Notes: generated from the letters alone by a model not told the origin. A DNA stretch of 20,513 bases from Acidobacteriota bacterium (GCA_017860075.1 JAFNAH010000002.1:1-20513), one strand, 5' to 3'; counted from the stretch's first letter, positions 7,624-16,197 are shown. Made by a program: numbers and translations.

Positions 7624-8184
7624 ATGTCGCGAATCGGAAGAAAGACCATCAAGGTCCCGAGCGGGGTCAAGATCAAGATCGAAGAGGATAGGCTCGAGGT
7701 CGAAGGCAAGCTGGCCAGGCTGACCAGCCCGGTTCCCAAGGGCATCCGCTTCGAATTGAAGGGGGATGAGCTTACCGCTCACAGGGAATCGGACAACAGA
7801 CCGCTGCCGGCCTACCATGGCCTTGCCCGTGCGCTGGCGGCGAACGCGATCCTGGGCGTGAGCCAGGGATTTTCGAAGGAACTGGATATCGTGGGAATCG
7901 GTTACAAGGTTGACGCCAAGCCCAAGGCCGTGACGTTCACCCTCGGCTACTCCCACCCCATCGAGTTCCCTCTGCCGCCCGGCATTACGGCCAGGGTGGA
8001 GAAGCAGGCCAGGACCATCCAGAACTACGTGGCTACCCTGACTATCTCCGGGGCCGACAGGCAACTGGTCGGGCAGGTGGCAGCCGACATCCGCGCCCTG
8101 CGCAGGCCCGATGCCTACAAGGGCAAGGGAGTCAGGTATGCCAGAGAGTTCATTCGTCTGAAAGTTGGAAAGAAGGGTGCGTGA
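7624..8184 (+). CDS. rplF: 50S ribosomal protein L6
   Basis: 186 aa, close to the standard 177-180. L6 sits near the factor-binding site and sarcin-ricin loop. It consists of two repeated domains; visible signatures are [16 protein letters not shown] at the start, [43 protein letters not shown], and [51 protein letters not shown] before the ATG is a good ribosome-binding site. Its stop codon shares one base with the ATG of rplR. Confidence 0.98.
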   Translation: MSRIGRKTIKVPSGVKIKIEEDRLEVEGKLARLTSPVPKGIRFELKGDELTAHRESDNRPLPAYHGLARALAANAILGVSQGFSKELDIVGIGYKVDAKPKAVTFTLGYSHPIEFPLPPGITARVEKQARTIQNYVATLTISGADRQLVGQVAADIRALRRPDAYKGKGVRYAREFIRLKVGKKGA

Positions 8185-8552
8185 TGATTACTCCAAGAGA
8201 CCGCGCAAGGGAGCGGCACCGCATACATGCCAGGACGCGACGGAAGGTTGTCGGAAAGCAGGAGCGCCCAAGGCTGTGTGTTTTCCGGAGCCTCAATCAC
8301 ATCTATGCCCAGATCATTGACGACTCGCTGGGATCGACTCTCGTCGCCGCTTCCACCCTGGAGAAGGCGGTGCGTGGCGACCTCAAGTCCTTCGGAAACC
8401 TGGATGCCGCGAAGGCGGTCGGAAAGAGTATTGCCGAGCGGGCCAAGTCCAAGGGCATCGAGAAGGTGGTCTTCGATCGTGGCGGATATATCTATCATGG
8501 CCGGGTCAAAGCTCTCGCGGACGCTGCCCGGGAAAACGGACTGAAGTTCTAG
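8184..8552 (+). CDS. rplR: 50S ribosomal protein L18
   Basis: 122 aa, typical. L18 binds 5S rRNA with L5 and anchors it to the 50S. Visible features are a basic N-terminus ([39 protein letters not shown]), the central region with [47 protein letters not shown], the typical L18 ending. Start chosen at ATG 8184 (TGATG with rplF); the adjacent GTG at 8181 gives one extra residue and cannot be excluded. AGAAGGG upstream lies within rplF. Confidence 0.97.
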   Translation: MITPRDRARERHRIHARTRRKVVGKQERPRLCVFRSLNHIYAQIIDDSLGSTLVAASTLEKAVRGDLKSFGNLDAAKAVGKSIAERAKSKGIEKVVFDRGGYIYHGRVKALADAARENGLKF

Positions 8553-8560
8553 GAGGGGCC

Positions 8561-9055
8561 GTGGAAAGAATCGATCCGAATGCGCTCGAGCTGAAAGACC
8601 AGGTGGTCTCAATCAATCGGGTCACCAAAGTCGTCAAGGGTGGTAAGAACCTCAGCTTCAGCGCCCTGGTGGTCGTGGGCGATCAGAACGGCATCGTCGG
8701 ATACGGCATGGGTAAAGCCAAGGAGGTTCCCCAGGCAATCCGCAAGGGAGTGGATCAGGCGCGCAAGAACCTGGTCCGCGTTCCGCTTAAAGGCCGAACG
8801 ATTCCCCACGCCGTCGTGGGACAGTATGGGGCAGGCATGGTGATGCTGAAACCGGCGGCCGAGGGCACCGGTGTCATCGCCGGAGGACCGGTGCGCGCAG
8901 TCGTGCAGTCCGCCGGCATCTCCAATATTCTGACCAAGTCGCTCGGGAGCACCAATCCCCACAATGTGGTCAAGGCGACCTTTGACGGCCTGTTGAGGCT
9001 GAGGGAACCGGTCGAGGTTGCGAAGCTGCGCGGCAGACAGCCCGAGGAATCATAG
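8561..9055 (+). CDS. rpsE: 30S ribosomal protein S5
   Basis: 164 aa with a GTG start and a strong AGGAGGGG at 8551-8558. S5 contributes to decoding accuracy and the mRNA entry channel. The N-terminal dsRBD-like domain reads [58 protein letters not shown], and the C-terminal domain contains [46 protein letters not shown]. The shine region overlaps the rplR stop codon, which suggests coupling. Confidence 0.98.
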   Translation: MERIDPNALELKDQVVSINRVTKVVKGGKNLSFSALVVVGDQNGIVGYGMGKAKEVPQAIRKGVDQARKNLVRVPLKGRTIPHAVVGQYGAGMVMLKPAAEGTGVIAGGPVRAVVQSAGISNILTKSLGSTNPHNVVKATFDGLLRLREPVEVAKLRGRQPEES

Positions 9056-9059
9056 ACAT

Positions 9060-9269
9060 ATGGCAACGCGGAAGAAGACTGAGAAGATCCCGCCGAAAAC
9101 GCTGCACATCCAGTATGTTCGCAGCGCCATCGGCGCGCCCGGAAAGCACAAGCTGATTGTCAAGGGCCTGGGCTTCAAGCGGTTGAATCAGACCGTGACC
9201 CGGGTGGATACGCCTGCGGTGCGCGGCATGGTTGCGCAGATCCCGCACCTGGTCAAAATCGTAGAATAG
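9060..9269 (+). CDS. rpmD: 50S ribosomal protein L30
   Basis: 69 aa, a little longer than the usual 58-60 because of a basic N-terminal segment (MATRKKTEKIPPK). The core LHIQYVRSAIGAPGKHKLIVKGLGFKRLNQTVTRVDTPAVRGMVAQIPHLVKI is a clear match. ATG at 9060 is four nt after the rpsE stop; GAGGA at 9044-9048 is the probable ribosome-binding site. Longer upstream reading in the same frame lies inside rpsE and is ignored. L30 is not universal in bacteria; its presence is normal for this gene order. Confidence 0.95.
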   Translation: MATRKKTEKIPPKTLHIQYVRSAIGAPGKHKLIVKGLGFKRLNQTVTRVDTPAVRGMVAQIPHLVKIVE

Positions 9270-9287
9270 AGATAGGGAACAGAGATC

Positions 9288-9740
9288 ATGGCTATCGCGC
9301 TCAACAAGCTGACGCCCTCCAAGGGCGCCAACCGCAAGAGCAAACGCGTCGGTCGAGGCATCGGGGGAGGCCACGGCAAGACTGCAACGCGCGGCTACAA
9401 GGGCCAGAAGTCCAGGTCCGGCACCTCCATCCGGCCGGGTTTCGAGGGCGGGCAGATGCCGTTGCACCGGCGGCTGCCGAAGCGGGGTTTCACCAATATC
9501 TTCCGCAAGGAATACACCGTTGTGAACCTGAGCCAGCTGGCGGAATTTGCGGCCGGAACCGAGGTCACTCCGCTCGTTCTCAGAGAGCGCGGTATTGTTC
9601 GCAGACTGAAAGACGGGATCAAGATCCTCGCGTCCGGAGAGCTGAAGCATCCGCTCCGGGTACACGCTCACAAGTTCAGCCAGAGCGCGATCGACAAGAT
9701 TCAGAAGGCGGGCGGCTCAGTTGAAGTGATCACCCAATAG
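9288..9740 (+). CDS. rplO: 50S ribosomal protein L15
   Basis: 150 aa, as in the family. L15 is a late 50S assembly protein with a long glycine-rich N-terminal extension threading into 23S rRNA. Signatures are [61 protein letters not shown], and a C-terminal domain ending [15 protein letters not shown] preceded by ATAGGGAACAGAG. secY follows after 34 nt, the usual arrangement. Confidence 0.98.
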   Translation: MAIALNKLTPSKGANRKSKRVGRGIGGGHGKTATRGYKGQKSRSGTSIRPGFEGGQMPLHRRLPKRGFTNIFRKEYTVVNLSQLAEFAAGTEVTPLVLRERGIVRRLKDGIKILASGELKHPLRVHAHKFSQSAIDKIQKAGGSVEVITQ

Positions 9741-9774
9741 GGAAAACTAGGGCGCAAGCCCGCGGTCAAGAGAG

Positions 9775-11187
9775 ATGCCGGAAGAAACCAGTCCAATTCT
9801 CAGTTCGATCAAGAACATATTCAGCATACCGGACCTGCGTAACCGCGTCCTGTTCATGCTGGGTCTGCTCGCAGTCTATCGGATAGGCGCGTTCATACCG
9901 ACACCGGGGATCAACCACACCGCGCTCGAGCAGCTGTTCCAGGCGCAGGCGGGTACGATTTTCGGGTTCCTGGACATCTTTTCGGGGGGCAACCTTCGGC
10001 GGTTCAGCATCTTCGCCCTGGGTATCATGCCCTACATCACGGCCTCGATTATTCTCCAGCTGGCAACCGTGGTTGTGCCGTACCTCGAGAAACTGTCCAA
10101 GGAAGGTGAACTGGGGCGCCGCAAGATCACTCAGTACACCCGCTACCTCACCGTCGTACTCACGCTGTTTCAGTCGTTCATGACCGCCATCGCGCTCGAG
10201 CGCAGCGGGGGCGGCGGCGGGCCGGAGATCGTGCTCGCTCCCGGCTGGCATTTCAGGTTCATGGTGATGATTACGCTCACCACCGGAACCGCCTTCATAA
10301 TGTGGCTCGGGGAACAGATCACAGAGCGCGGGATCGGCAACGGCATCAGCCTCATCATCTTCGCCGGTATCGTGGTCGGCTTGCCCAGGGCCATCCATGA
10401 CATCTGGGTGAACCTTCAGCAGCGTACCTGGTCGATTTTCACCGTGATCGTGCTGGTGATCGTGATGGTGGCGACGGTCGCAGCCGTCGTCTTCGTCGAA
10501 CGGGGGCAGAGAAAGATCCCCATTCAGTACGCGAAACGCGTCGTGGGACGGAAGATCTACGGCGGCCAGTCGACGCACCTGCCGCTGAGGGTCAACTCGG
10601 GCGGCGTCATCCCGGTCATTTTTGCTGCCTCGATCGTGTCGATTCCCTCTACACTGGGCGTGGTGATGCCCGGCACGTTCATGCGCAGCCTGGCGGGTCA
10701 GCTCGCCCAGGGCATGCCGCTCTACAACCTGCTATATATTACCGGGATCATATTCTTCGCGTTTTTCTACGTCAGCATCATCTTCAACCCGATGGAGGTC
10801 GCCGACAACATCCGGAAGTACGGCGGATACATTCCGGGCATCCGGCCGGGCAAGAGAACCGCGGAATTCATCGACAAGATCCTGAGCCGGCTGACGGCCG
10901 CGGGCGCCATCTATCTCGTTCTCGTCTGCCTGCTGCCGGAGTTCCTGATGACCGGTTTCAAGGTGCAGCCGATTCCGGTGATCGGGCCACGGATGGATGA
11001 TTTCCTCAACTCCGCGGGGTTGGGCTGGATGACGACCGGTCTGGGCGTGACATTTTATTTTGGCGGTACATCGCTGCTGATCGTTGTCGGTGTCGCCATG
11101 GACACCGTGCAGCAGATTGAGTCGCAGCTGATCATGCGTCACTACGACGGCTTCCTCAAGAAAGGAAGAGTGCGCGGACGCAGATGA
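9775..11187 (+). CDS. secY: Preprotein translocase subunit SecY
   Basis: 470 aa, somewhat above the usual 430-445. SecY is the ten-helix channel through which SecA- and ribosome-driven substrates cross or enter the cytoplasmic membrane. Start IKNIFSIPDLRNRVLFMLGLLAVYRIGAFIPTPG contains the first membrane helix; the plug region FGFLDIFSGGNLRRFSIFALGIMPYITASIILQL follows, then LSKEGELGRRKITQYTRYLT. Later landmarks are WLGEQITERGIGNGISLIIFAGI, the cytosolic loop YAKRVVGRKIYGGQSTHLPLRVNSGGVIPVIFA, and YGGYIPGIRPGKRTAEFIDKILSRLT. A glycine-rich insertion (RSGGGGGPEIV) lies in an extramembrane loop. Weak Shine-Dalgarno. Confidence 0.98.
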   Translation: MPEETSPILSSIKNIFSIPDLRNRVLFMLGLLAVYRIGAFIPTPGINHTALEQLFQAQAGTIFGFLDIFSGGNLRRFSIFALGIMPYITASIILQLATVVVPYLEKLSKEGELGRRKITQYTRYLTVVLTLFQSFMTAIALERSGGGGGPEIVLAPGWHFRFMVMITLTTGTAFIMWLGEQITERGIGNGISLIIFAGIVVGLPRAIHDIWVNLQQRTWSIFTVIVLVIVMVATVAAVVFVERGQRKIPIQYAKRVVGRKIYGGQSTHLPLRVNSGGVIPVIFAASIVSIPSTLGVVMPGTFMRSLAGQLAQGMPLYNLLYITGIIFFAFFYVSIIFNPMEVADNIRKYGGYIPGIRPGKRTAEFIDKILSRLTAAGAIYLVLVCLLPEFLMTGFKVQPIPVIGPRMDDFLNSAGLGWMTTGLGVTFYFGGTSLLIVVGVAMDTVQQIESQLIMRHYDGFLKKGRVRGRR

Positions 11188-11203
11188 GGCCGCGCATCCG
11201 CAT

Positions 11204-11878
11204 ATGAAAACAGCAGTGATCTTGTTCGGTCCCCCCGGTGCGGGGAAAGGGACTCAGGCGCGAAGGTTGAGCGTGGAGCTTGGCTACCCGTCGGTTTCGA
11301 CCGGGGATATCCTGCGCGAGGCCGTGGCGGCCGGAACGGAACTGGGCCTGGCGGCACGCAAGTACATGGAGTCGGGTATGCTCGTGCCGGATGAGGTCGT
11401 GGACGGGATCGCGAGGGATCGTCTCATGCGGCCTGACTGCGCCCGCGGATTCATCCTGGATGGCTATCCGAGGACGATCAACCAGGCAGAGCACGTGGAG
11501 AGCCTGTTTCCCCGCGGCGAGCTGAACACCGTGGTCGTCGGGATCCGGGTCGACGACGAGGTTCTGCTGCGACGTCTTGCCGGACGGCGCACGTGCCCGG
11601 GCTGCGCCAAGATGTTTCATGTGCAGTCCAGCCCCAGCAAGGCCGGCGACCGCTGCGATGAGTGCGGCACGCAGCTCGTCCAGCGGCGGGATGATTCCGA
11701 ACAGGTGGTGAAGGAGCGGCTGCGCGTCTATCAGGAGAACACGAGGCCGCTGATAGAATTCTATAAGTCCAGGAAGGTCTACTTTGAGGTCGACGGCAGC
11801 GGCGCCGTCGATGGTATTTTTGAGTCCATATTGGGAATTGTCAATGCGCGGCTCGGCCGCGGAGCGGTGAGCGCATAG
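11204..11878 (+). CDS. adk: Adenylate kinase
   Basis: 224 aa. It interconverts AMP + ATP and 2 ADP in the cytosol, setting the energy charge. The P-loop GPPGAGKGT is at residues 9-17; the AMP-binding stretch [17 protein letters not shown] and the [15 protein letters not shown] segment follow. The LID domain carries four cysteines at C131, C134, C151 and C154 (CPGC and CDEC), the long zinc-binding type. It begins 16 nt after secY; the Shine-Dalgarno GAGG is far (about 14 nt). In many bacteria map follows adk, but here infA comes directly. Confidence 0.98.
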   Translation: MKTAVILFGPPGAGKGTQARRLSVELGYPSVSTGDILREAVAAGTELGLAARKYMESGMLVPDEVVDGIARDRLMRPDCARGFILDGYPRTINQAEHVESLFPRGELNTVVVGIRVDDEVLLRRLAGRRTCPGCAKMFHVQSSPSKAGDRCDECGTQLVQRRDDSEQVVKERLRVYQENTRPLIEFYKSRKVYFEVDGSGAVDGIFESILGIVNARLGRGAVSA

Positions 11879-11888
11879 TCGGTCTGCC

Positions 11889-11901
11889 GGAGCGGTGCTC
11901 C
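11889..11901 (+). promoter_or_regulatory. Hairpin containing the infA Shine-Dalgarno
   Basis: GGAGC (11889-11893) and GCTCC (11897-11901) form a perfect 5-bp stem with a GGT loop, only 3 nt before the infA ATG at 11905. The GGAG within the stem is the only ribosome-binding candidate for infA. If formed, it would lower initiation on IF-1 mRNA or demand unfolding; this is inference. Confidence 0.35.
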
Positions 11902-11904
11902 CTT

Positions 11905-12123
11905 ATGCCTAAAGAAGATGCGATAGAGGTAGTCGGGACCGTACTCGAGACGCTTCCCAATGCCATGTTCAGGGTCGAGTTGGAGAACAAGCACATGGTC
12001 CTTGCGCACATCTCGGGAAAGATGCGCAAGAACTTCATCAGGATCCTGCCTGGTGACAAGATACTCGTGGAGCTGTCTCCCTACGACCTGACTCGCGGCA
12101 GGATAGTCTATCGCTACAAATGA
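11905..12123 (+). CDS. infA: Translation initiation factor IF-1
   Basis: 72 aa, the exact family length. IF-1 is an OB-fold protein that occupies the 30S A site during initiation and assists IF-2 and IF-3. The sequence [71 protein letters not shown] is a full-length match, with family-conserved GKMRKN and LTRGRI. ATG start. Its presence between adk and rpmJ is common in bacteria. Confidence 0.98.
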   Translation: MPKEDAIEVVGTVLETLPNAMFRVELENKHMVLAHISGKMRKNFIRILPGDKILVELSPYDLTRGRIVYRYK

Positions 12124-12194
12124 TCGCCGGGCTGATTTCGGGCGGTGAGCAGAGCCTGGAATCCTCCCGGGATGCAGAACGGAACGGCGGGAAC

Positions 12195-12308
12195 ATGAAA
12201 GTAAAAGCCTCGGTAAAGAAGGTTTGCAGCAAGTGCAAGGTTATACGGCGCAGAGGTGTGATCCAGATCCGTTGTACCAACCCGAAGCACAAACAGAGGC
12301 AGGGCTGA
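12195..12308 (+). CDS. rpmJ: 50S ribosomal protein L36
   Basis: 37 aa, the standard length. L36 binds 23S rRNA near the GTPase centre and is the smallest ribosomal protein. Its zinc set C11, C14, C27 and H32 is intact in [20 protein letters not shown] and [12 protein letters not shown], so this is the C+ form. A longer reading frame extends upstream, but homology begins at the ATG at 12195. A 71-nt gap separates it from infA; the Shine-Dalgarno is weak (GCGGG). Confidence 0.97.
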   Translation: MKVKASVKKVCSKCKVIRRRGVIQIRCTNPKHKQRQG

Positions 12309-12360
12309 TCGACTGCCCATGCTGCGGTTGCTTATCGATTGTAGAGCACGGAGGTAGGAC

Positions 12361-12723
12361 TTGGCCAGAATAGCTGGTGTGGATTTGCCGCTGAACAAGC
12401 ACGTTCAGATCGGGCTGACCTATATTTATGGTATCGGCAAGAGCCGGGCCGCCAAGATCTGCGATGAGGCCGGGGTCAAGTTGGCCACAAAGGTCAAAGA
12501 CCTCACGGAAGAAGAGACGCTTCGCATCCGCAACATCATTCAGCGGGACGGAATGGTCGAGGGAGATCTGCGGAAGGCCATTTCCATGGATATCAAGCGG
12601 CTGATGGAGATCGGCTCCTACCGCGGGCTTCGCCACCGGCGAGGCCTTCCGGTTCACGGACAGAGGACGCACACGAACGCCCGGACCCGCAAGGGGCCGC
12701 GCAGGGTCGTTGGCAAGAAATAG
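12361..12723 (+). CDS. rpsM: 30S ribosomal protein S13
   Basis: 120 aa with a TTG start. S13 contacts the P-site tRNA and forms bridges to the 50S. Recognised from [38 protein letters not shown] and from the basic C-terminal signature [39 protein letters not shown] upstream of the TTG is a strong site and no ATG in frame lies near. First gene of the alpha group; in E. coli the S4 repressor binds the mRNA around this start. Confidence 0.98.
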   Translation: MARIAGVDLPLNKHVQIGLTYIYGIGKSRAAKICDEAGVKLATKVKDLTEEETLRIRNIIQRDGMVEGDLRKAISMDIKRLMEIGSYRGLRHRRGLPVHGQRTHTNARTRKGPRRVVGKK

Positions 12724-12729
12724 CAGTAG

Positions 12730-12805
12730 CGGGGGAGGCAGGGCCCCCGATCCCCGTCACCCCGCTCCTGCGAGGGCAGGCGGGCGGCGTGAGTTGGGCT
12801 CTCAC
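12730..12805 (+). repeat. Three consecutive hairpins in the S13-S11 gap
   Basis: The 99-nt gap contains three stems in a row. First, CGGGGG (12730-12735) with CCCCCG (12744-12749), an 8-nt loop. Second, CCCG (12761-12764) plus CCTGC (12767-12771) with GCAGG (12776-12780) plus CGGG (12781-12784), a GAGG loop and a 2-nt bulge. Third, GTGAG (12789-12793) with CTCAC (12801-12805). No T-run follows any of them. The middle element resembles the dispersed palindromic intergenic repeats of many proteobacteria (GTCA-CCCC...CCTGCGA..GCAGG), but the family cannot be fixed from one copy. Confidence 0.4.
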
Positions 12806-12822
12806 CTCATCAGGAGTTACGG

Positions 12823-13230
12823 ATGGCAGAGAAAGTAAAGAAGACCGGCAAGAAGAAGACTGGCAAGAAGCGCGAGAAAGTGAACGTCCCCATCGGGATC
12901 GCGCACATACTTGCCTCCTTCAACAATACCGTGATTTCGATAACGGACATGGAAGGGAACCTGCTCGCCTCGTGCAGCGCCGGCGCCGTAGGTTTCAAAG
13001 GATCGCGCAAGGGGACCCCGTTCGCAGCACAGCAGGCGGCCTCCAACGCGGCAAACTCTGTCAGAGAGTATGGGATGCGCACGGTTCAGGTTCTGCTTAA
13101 AGGACCGGGTGCCGGGCGCGAGTCGGCCGTCCGGGCGCTCCAGGCTGCAGGCCTGGAGGTAAGATCGATCAGGGACATAACCCCGATCCCCCACAACGGA
13201 TGCCGCCCTCCCAAGAGAAGAAGGGTCTAG
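12823..13230 (+). CDS. rpsK: 30S ribosomal protein S11
   Basis: 135 aa, slightly longer than usual (about 128) because of a basic N-terminus ([18 protein letters not shown]). S11 lies on the 30S platform near the mRNA exit and the Shine-Dalgarno duplex. The core matches: [50 protein letters not shown] and a tail with [47 protein letters not shown] precedes the ATG, after the three-hairpin gap. Confidence 0.98.
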   Translation: MAEKVKKTGKKKTGKKREKVNVPIGIAHILASFNNTVISITDMEGNLLASCSAGAVGFKGSRKGTPFAAQQAASNAANSVREYGMRTVQVLLKGPGAGRESAVRALQAAGLEVRSIRDITPIPHNGCRPPKRRRV

Positions 13231-13237
13231 CACTGCT

Positions 13238-13251
13238 CCCGGTTCGCCGGG
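13238..13251 (+). other. TTCG-loop hairpin before the S4 gene
   Basis: CCCGG (13238-13242) pairs with CCGGG (13247-13251) around a TTCG loop, directly after the rpsK stop and 30 nt before the S4 start. The base after has no T-run, so it is not a standard terminator. It may stabilise the rpsK 3' end or influence rpsD; S4 is the known alpha-operon regulator, but a link is only inferred. Confidence 0.3.
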
Positions 13252-13281
13252 GCATCAGCTGGCCTACAAAGGAGAAAAGAA

Positions 13282-13914
13282 TTGGCAAGATATCGTGACG
13301 CGAAATGCCGGCTTTGCCGGCGGGAAGGGATGAAACTCTTCCTCAAGGGCGATCGGTGCTTCAAGGATACCTGCGCGATTGAAAAGCGTAATTTCCCTCC
13401 CGGACAACACGGCCGGGATCACCGGCCGAAGACCGTCGGCTACGGCATCCAACTTCGCGAGAAGCAGAAGGTCAGAAGAATCTACGGGGTTCTGGAGAAG
13501 CAGTTCTCGAACGCCTTCCTCAAGGCCACGAAGAAGAAGGGTATCACGGGCGAGACACTGCTGATCAACCTGGAGCGGCGACTGGACAGTGTCGTCGCCC
13601 GCCTCGGGTTTGCCACGTCGCGGGACCAGGCGCGACAGCTGGTGACCCACGGGCACGTCATGGTCAACGGCCGCAAGGTCGACATCGCCTCCGCCCTCGT
13701 GAACGCCGGGGATGTGATCACCCTCCGCGAGCGGACGAAAAAGGTGCAGAGGATCCTCGACTCCGTGGCCGGAATCGGCGGGCGCGGAGGAGTGCCGGCA
13801 TGGCTCCAGCTGGATGCCGAGAACCTCAGGGGCACCGTAGTATCGCTGCCGAAGCGCGAAGATATCCAGATGCCGATCGACGAGCAACTCATCGTCGAGC
13901 TCTATTCGAAATAA
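13282..13914 (+). CDS. rpsD: 30S ribosomal protein S4, zinc-binding form
   Basis: 210 aa with a TTG start; GGAG in AAAGGAGAAAAGAA lies at a good distance. S4 is a primary 16S binder and assembly initiator, and is the autogenous repressor of the alpha operon in E. coli. The N-terminus has four cysteines C9, C12, C26 and C31, the zinc-bound arrangement of Thermus S4. The S4 RNA-binding domain is visible as [40 protein letters not shown]. The C-terminus ends with the usual LIVELYSK. Followed by rpoA after 85 nt. Confidence 0.98.
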   Translation: MARYRDAKCRLCRREGMKLFLKGDRCFKDTCAIEKRNFPPGQHGRDHRPKTVGYGIQLREKQKVRRIYGVLEKQFSNAFLKATKKKGITGETLLINLERRLDSVVARLGFATSRDQARQLVTHGHVMVNGRKVDIASALVNAGDVITLRERTKKVQRILDSVAGIGGRGGVPAWLQLDAENLRGTVVSLPKREDIQMPIDEQLIVELYSK

Positions 13915-13919
13915 CGCAT

Positions 13920-13962
13920 GAGCAGCAGCAGGCCTGCTCCAACCCGGCGCGTACACACCGGG
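13920..13962 (+). other. Two small hairpins in the S4-rpoA gap
   Basis: GAGCAG (13920-13925) pairs with CTGCTC (13934-13939), and CCCGG (13943-13947) pairs with CCGGG (13958-13962). AGCAGGCCTGCT is also a perfect 12-bp palindrome. No T-tract follows either stem. They lie between rpsD and rpoA and could modulate rpoA expression or simply mark a GC-rich gap; the pairings are seen, the function is not. Confidence 0.3.
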
Positions 13963-13999
13963 CCGGGGCGGTCTGAACACATCTCAGAGGACAGATGCC

Positions 14000-14989
14000 A
14001 TGACTAAGGGTTTCCAGAAACCGAAAAGACTCTTTTGCGACCTCGAGACGCTCAGCCCGCGCTACGGTCACTTCTATGCGCAGCCTTTCGAGCGCGGTTT
14101 CGGCACCACCATAGGCAACGCTATACGGCGCGTTCTCCTCTCGTCCATCGAAGGGACCGCGATCACCGCCGTCAAAATCGAAGGCGTTCTCCATGAGTTC
14201 ACGCCGATCCCGAACGTCACGGAAGATGCCACGAACATCATCATGAACCTCAAGCAGGTTCCGATGAAACTCCACGTGGACCATTCCAAGACGATCTACC
14301 TCGAAGCCACCGAACACGGAGAGGTCAAGTCGGGGAACATCACGCCGGATGCGGATCTGGAGATTCTCGATCCCAACGTTCACATCGCCACCCTGGGACC
14401 GGGTGGAAGCCTGAAGATCGAGATGCGTGTGAAGAACGGCCGCGGCTACGTGCAGGCGGACGAGAACTTCGAGGAAGACCTGCCGATCGGCTACATTCCG
14501 CTCGACAGCGTTCACTCGCCGATCAAGCGGGTGAATTATGCGGTCGAGGCCGCTCGGCTCGGCCAGACGACCGACTACGACAAGCTCGTCCTGGATGTCT
14601 GGACCAACGGCTGCATACTCCCGCAGGATGCCGTCGCACAGGCCGCCAAGATCGTCAAGGATCACATGTTCATCTTCATCAACTTCGAGGAGAGACCGCC
14701 CGAGGAGGAAGAGGAGGTCGATCGCGAAGCCGAAAAGGTGGCCGAGAATCTGAAGCGGTCGGTGGAGGAGCTTGAGCTGTCCGTGCGCTCCTACAACTGC
14801 CTGAAGAACGCCGACATCAAGACCATCGCCGACCTCGTGCAGAAGACCGAGGCGGACATGCTCAAGACCAAGAATTTCGGCCGGAAGTCCCTGAACGAAA
14901 TCAAAGAGATCCTCACGGAGATGGGTCTGTCCTTCGGCATGAAACTGGGTGAAGACGGAAAACCGATCCCCCCCGTAAGAATGGAATGA
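14000..14989 (+). CDS. rpoA: DNA-directed RNA polymerase subunit alpha
   Basis: 329 aa, the E. coli length. The alpha dimer nucleates RNA polymerase assembly, and its C-terminal domain contacts UP elements and activators. The N-terminal domain shows [26 protein letters not shown] and [18 protein letters not shown]. An acidic linker (residues about 231-252, [17 protein letters not shown]) leads to the alpha-CTD from about 257, with [21 protein letters not shown] and [17 protein letters not shown], the helix-hairpin-helix region. AGAGGA before the ATG is a fair ribosome-binding site. Confidence 0.99.
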   Translation: MTKGFQKPKRLFCDLETLSPRYGHFYAQPFERGFGTTIGNAIRRVLLSSIEGTAITAVKIEGVLHEFTPIPNVTEDATNIIMNLKQVPMKLHVDHSKTIYLEATEHGEVKSGNITPDADLEILDPNVHIATLGPGGSLKIEMRVKNGRGYVQADENFEEDLPIGYIPLDSVHSPIKRVNYAVEAARLGQTTDYDKLVLDVWTNGCILPQDAVAQAAKIVKDHMFIFINFEERPPEEEEEVDREAEKVAENLKRSVEELELSVRSYNCLKNADIKTIADLVQKTEADMLKTKNFGRKSLNEIKEILTEMGLSFGMKLGEDGKPIPPVRME

Positions 14990-15026
14990 CCGGATTCAAC
15001 ACCCAGCCAGATCGGAGATCGCATCC

Positions 15027-15578
15027 ATGAGACACAGAGTTGGTGGCAAGAAGCTCGGACGCAAGACCCCTCACAGGATAAGCATGTTCCGCAATATGGT
15101 CACATCGCTCCTGGAACATGAACGGATCCGTACTACGCTCCCCCGTGCCAAGAGCATTCGCCCCCTGGCAGAGCGTATGATCACGCTCGGCAAGCGCGAG
15201 ACGCTTCACGCGCGGCGGCAGGCGCTGTCCTTCATCAGGGACCCCGCGGTCGTCGCCAAACTCTTCAGCACGCTGGCGCCGCGATTCGCGGACCGCAGTG
15301 GCGGCTACACGCGCATTATCAGGCTCGGCTTCCGGGATGGCGACGGGGCTCAGATGGCGTTGCTCGAGCTCATCGGCAGCGAGTTCACACCCGCGAAGGG
15401 TTCCGAGAAGGGCGGCAAGAAGCCCAAGGCCGACAAGGCCGAGGCGAAGAAGGAATCCTCCGAGAAGGCCGGCGAGAAGACCGCAAGGAAGGCCAGGGCG
15501 GCCAAGGCGGCTCCTGCCAAGGCCCAGTCCGCCGCGAAGACCAAGGGACGCACCAGGGGCAAGTCCGGCGACAAGTAG
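15027..15578 (+). CDS. rplQ: 50S ribosomal protein L17 with Lys/Ala-rich tail
   Basis: 183 aa against a usual 115-130. L17 lies near the tunnel exit side of the 50S. Residues 1-120 are a normal L17: [56 protein letters not shown] and [16 protein letters not shown]. Residues 121-183 form a 63-residue tail almost entirely of Lys, Ala, Glu, Gly and Arg, probably disordered and able to contact rRNA. GGAG lies nine nt before the ATG. The last gene of the alpha group; ribA follows after 25 nt. Confidence 0.97.
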   Translation: MRHRVGGKKLGRKTPHRISMFRNMVTSLLEHERIRTTLPRAKSIRPLAERMITLGKRETLHARRQALSFIRDPAVVAKLFSTLAPRFADRSGGYTRIIRLGFRDGDGAQMALLELIGSEFTPAKGSEKGGKKPKADKAEAKKESSEKAGEKTARKARAAKAAPAKAQSAAKTKGRTRGKSGDK

Positions 15579-15603
15579 TCGGACTGGAAGACCAAGGCAT
15601 GAA

Positions 15604-16197
15604 ATGAGGCTCGGCAAGGTACCCCAGGCGAAGCTTCCCACTCGCTTCGGAGAATTCACGATCTACGGCTTCCGGGACGAAGACACAGGCGAGGAGGCCG
15701 TTGCGCTGGTCTCCGGCCAGATCAGCCCCGGGTCCAGCATACTCGTGCGCATTCACTCGCAGTGTCTGACCGGTGATGTCTTTGCCTCCGAACGATGCGA
15801 CTGCCGCGATCAGCTGCACACCGCGCTTGGACTCATCGCGCGGTCAGGTTCGGGGATCCTGGTCTACCAGCAACAGGAAGGACGCGGGATCGGATTGATC
15901 AACAAGATCCGCGCGTACGAACTTCAGGATCAGGGCCTCGACACCGTCGCCGCCAACGAGCATCTCGGTTTTGAGGCGGATCAGCGGCAGTACCAACTCC
16001 CTGCTGAGGTGCTCAAGTACCTCGGTGCTTTGCAGGTGCGTCTGCTTTCCAACAACCCGGACAAGGTCCGTGGCCTGGAAAGCGAAGGAATCCGGGTCGA
16101 AGAACGCATCCCCCTCGAGATCCCTCCCAAGTCCTCGACCCGGGACTACCTCGAAGTGAAGAAGCGCAGGATGGGACATCTGCTCTCGAGTGTCTGA
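15604..16197 (+). CDS. ribA: GTP cyclohydrolase II
   Basis: 197 aa, the size of the stand-alone E. coli enzyme. It hydrolyses GTP to the pyrimidine that starts riboflavin synthesis, releasing formate and pyrophosphate. The zinc ligands C54, C65 and C67 (CLTGDVFASERCDC), Y105 in KIRAYELQ, and D126 and R128 in ADQRQY occupy the same positions as in E. coli RibA. No RibB (DHBP synthase) domain is fused to it. The ATG at 15604 is used; the longer open frame upstream is the out-of-frame shadow of rplQ. Close spacing suggests transcription with the alpha operon. Confidence 0.97.
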   Translation: MRLGKVPQAKLPTRFGEFTIYGFRDEDTGEEAVALVSGQISPGSSILVRIHSQCLTGDVFASERCDCRDQLHTALGLIARSGSGILVYQQQEGRGIGLINKIRAYELQDQGLDTVAANEHLGFEADQRQYQLPAEVLKYLGALQVRLLSNNPDKVRGLESEGIRVEERIPLEIPPKSSTRDYLEVKKRRMGHLLSSV

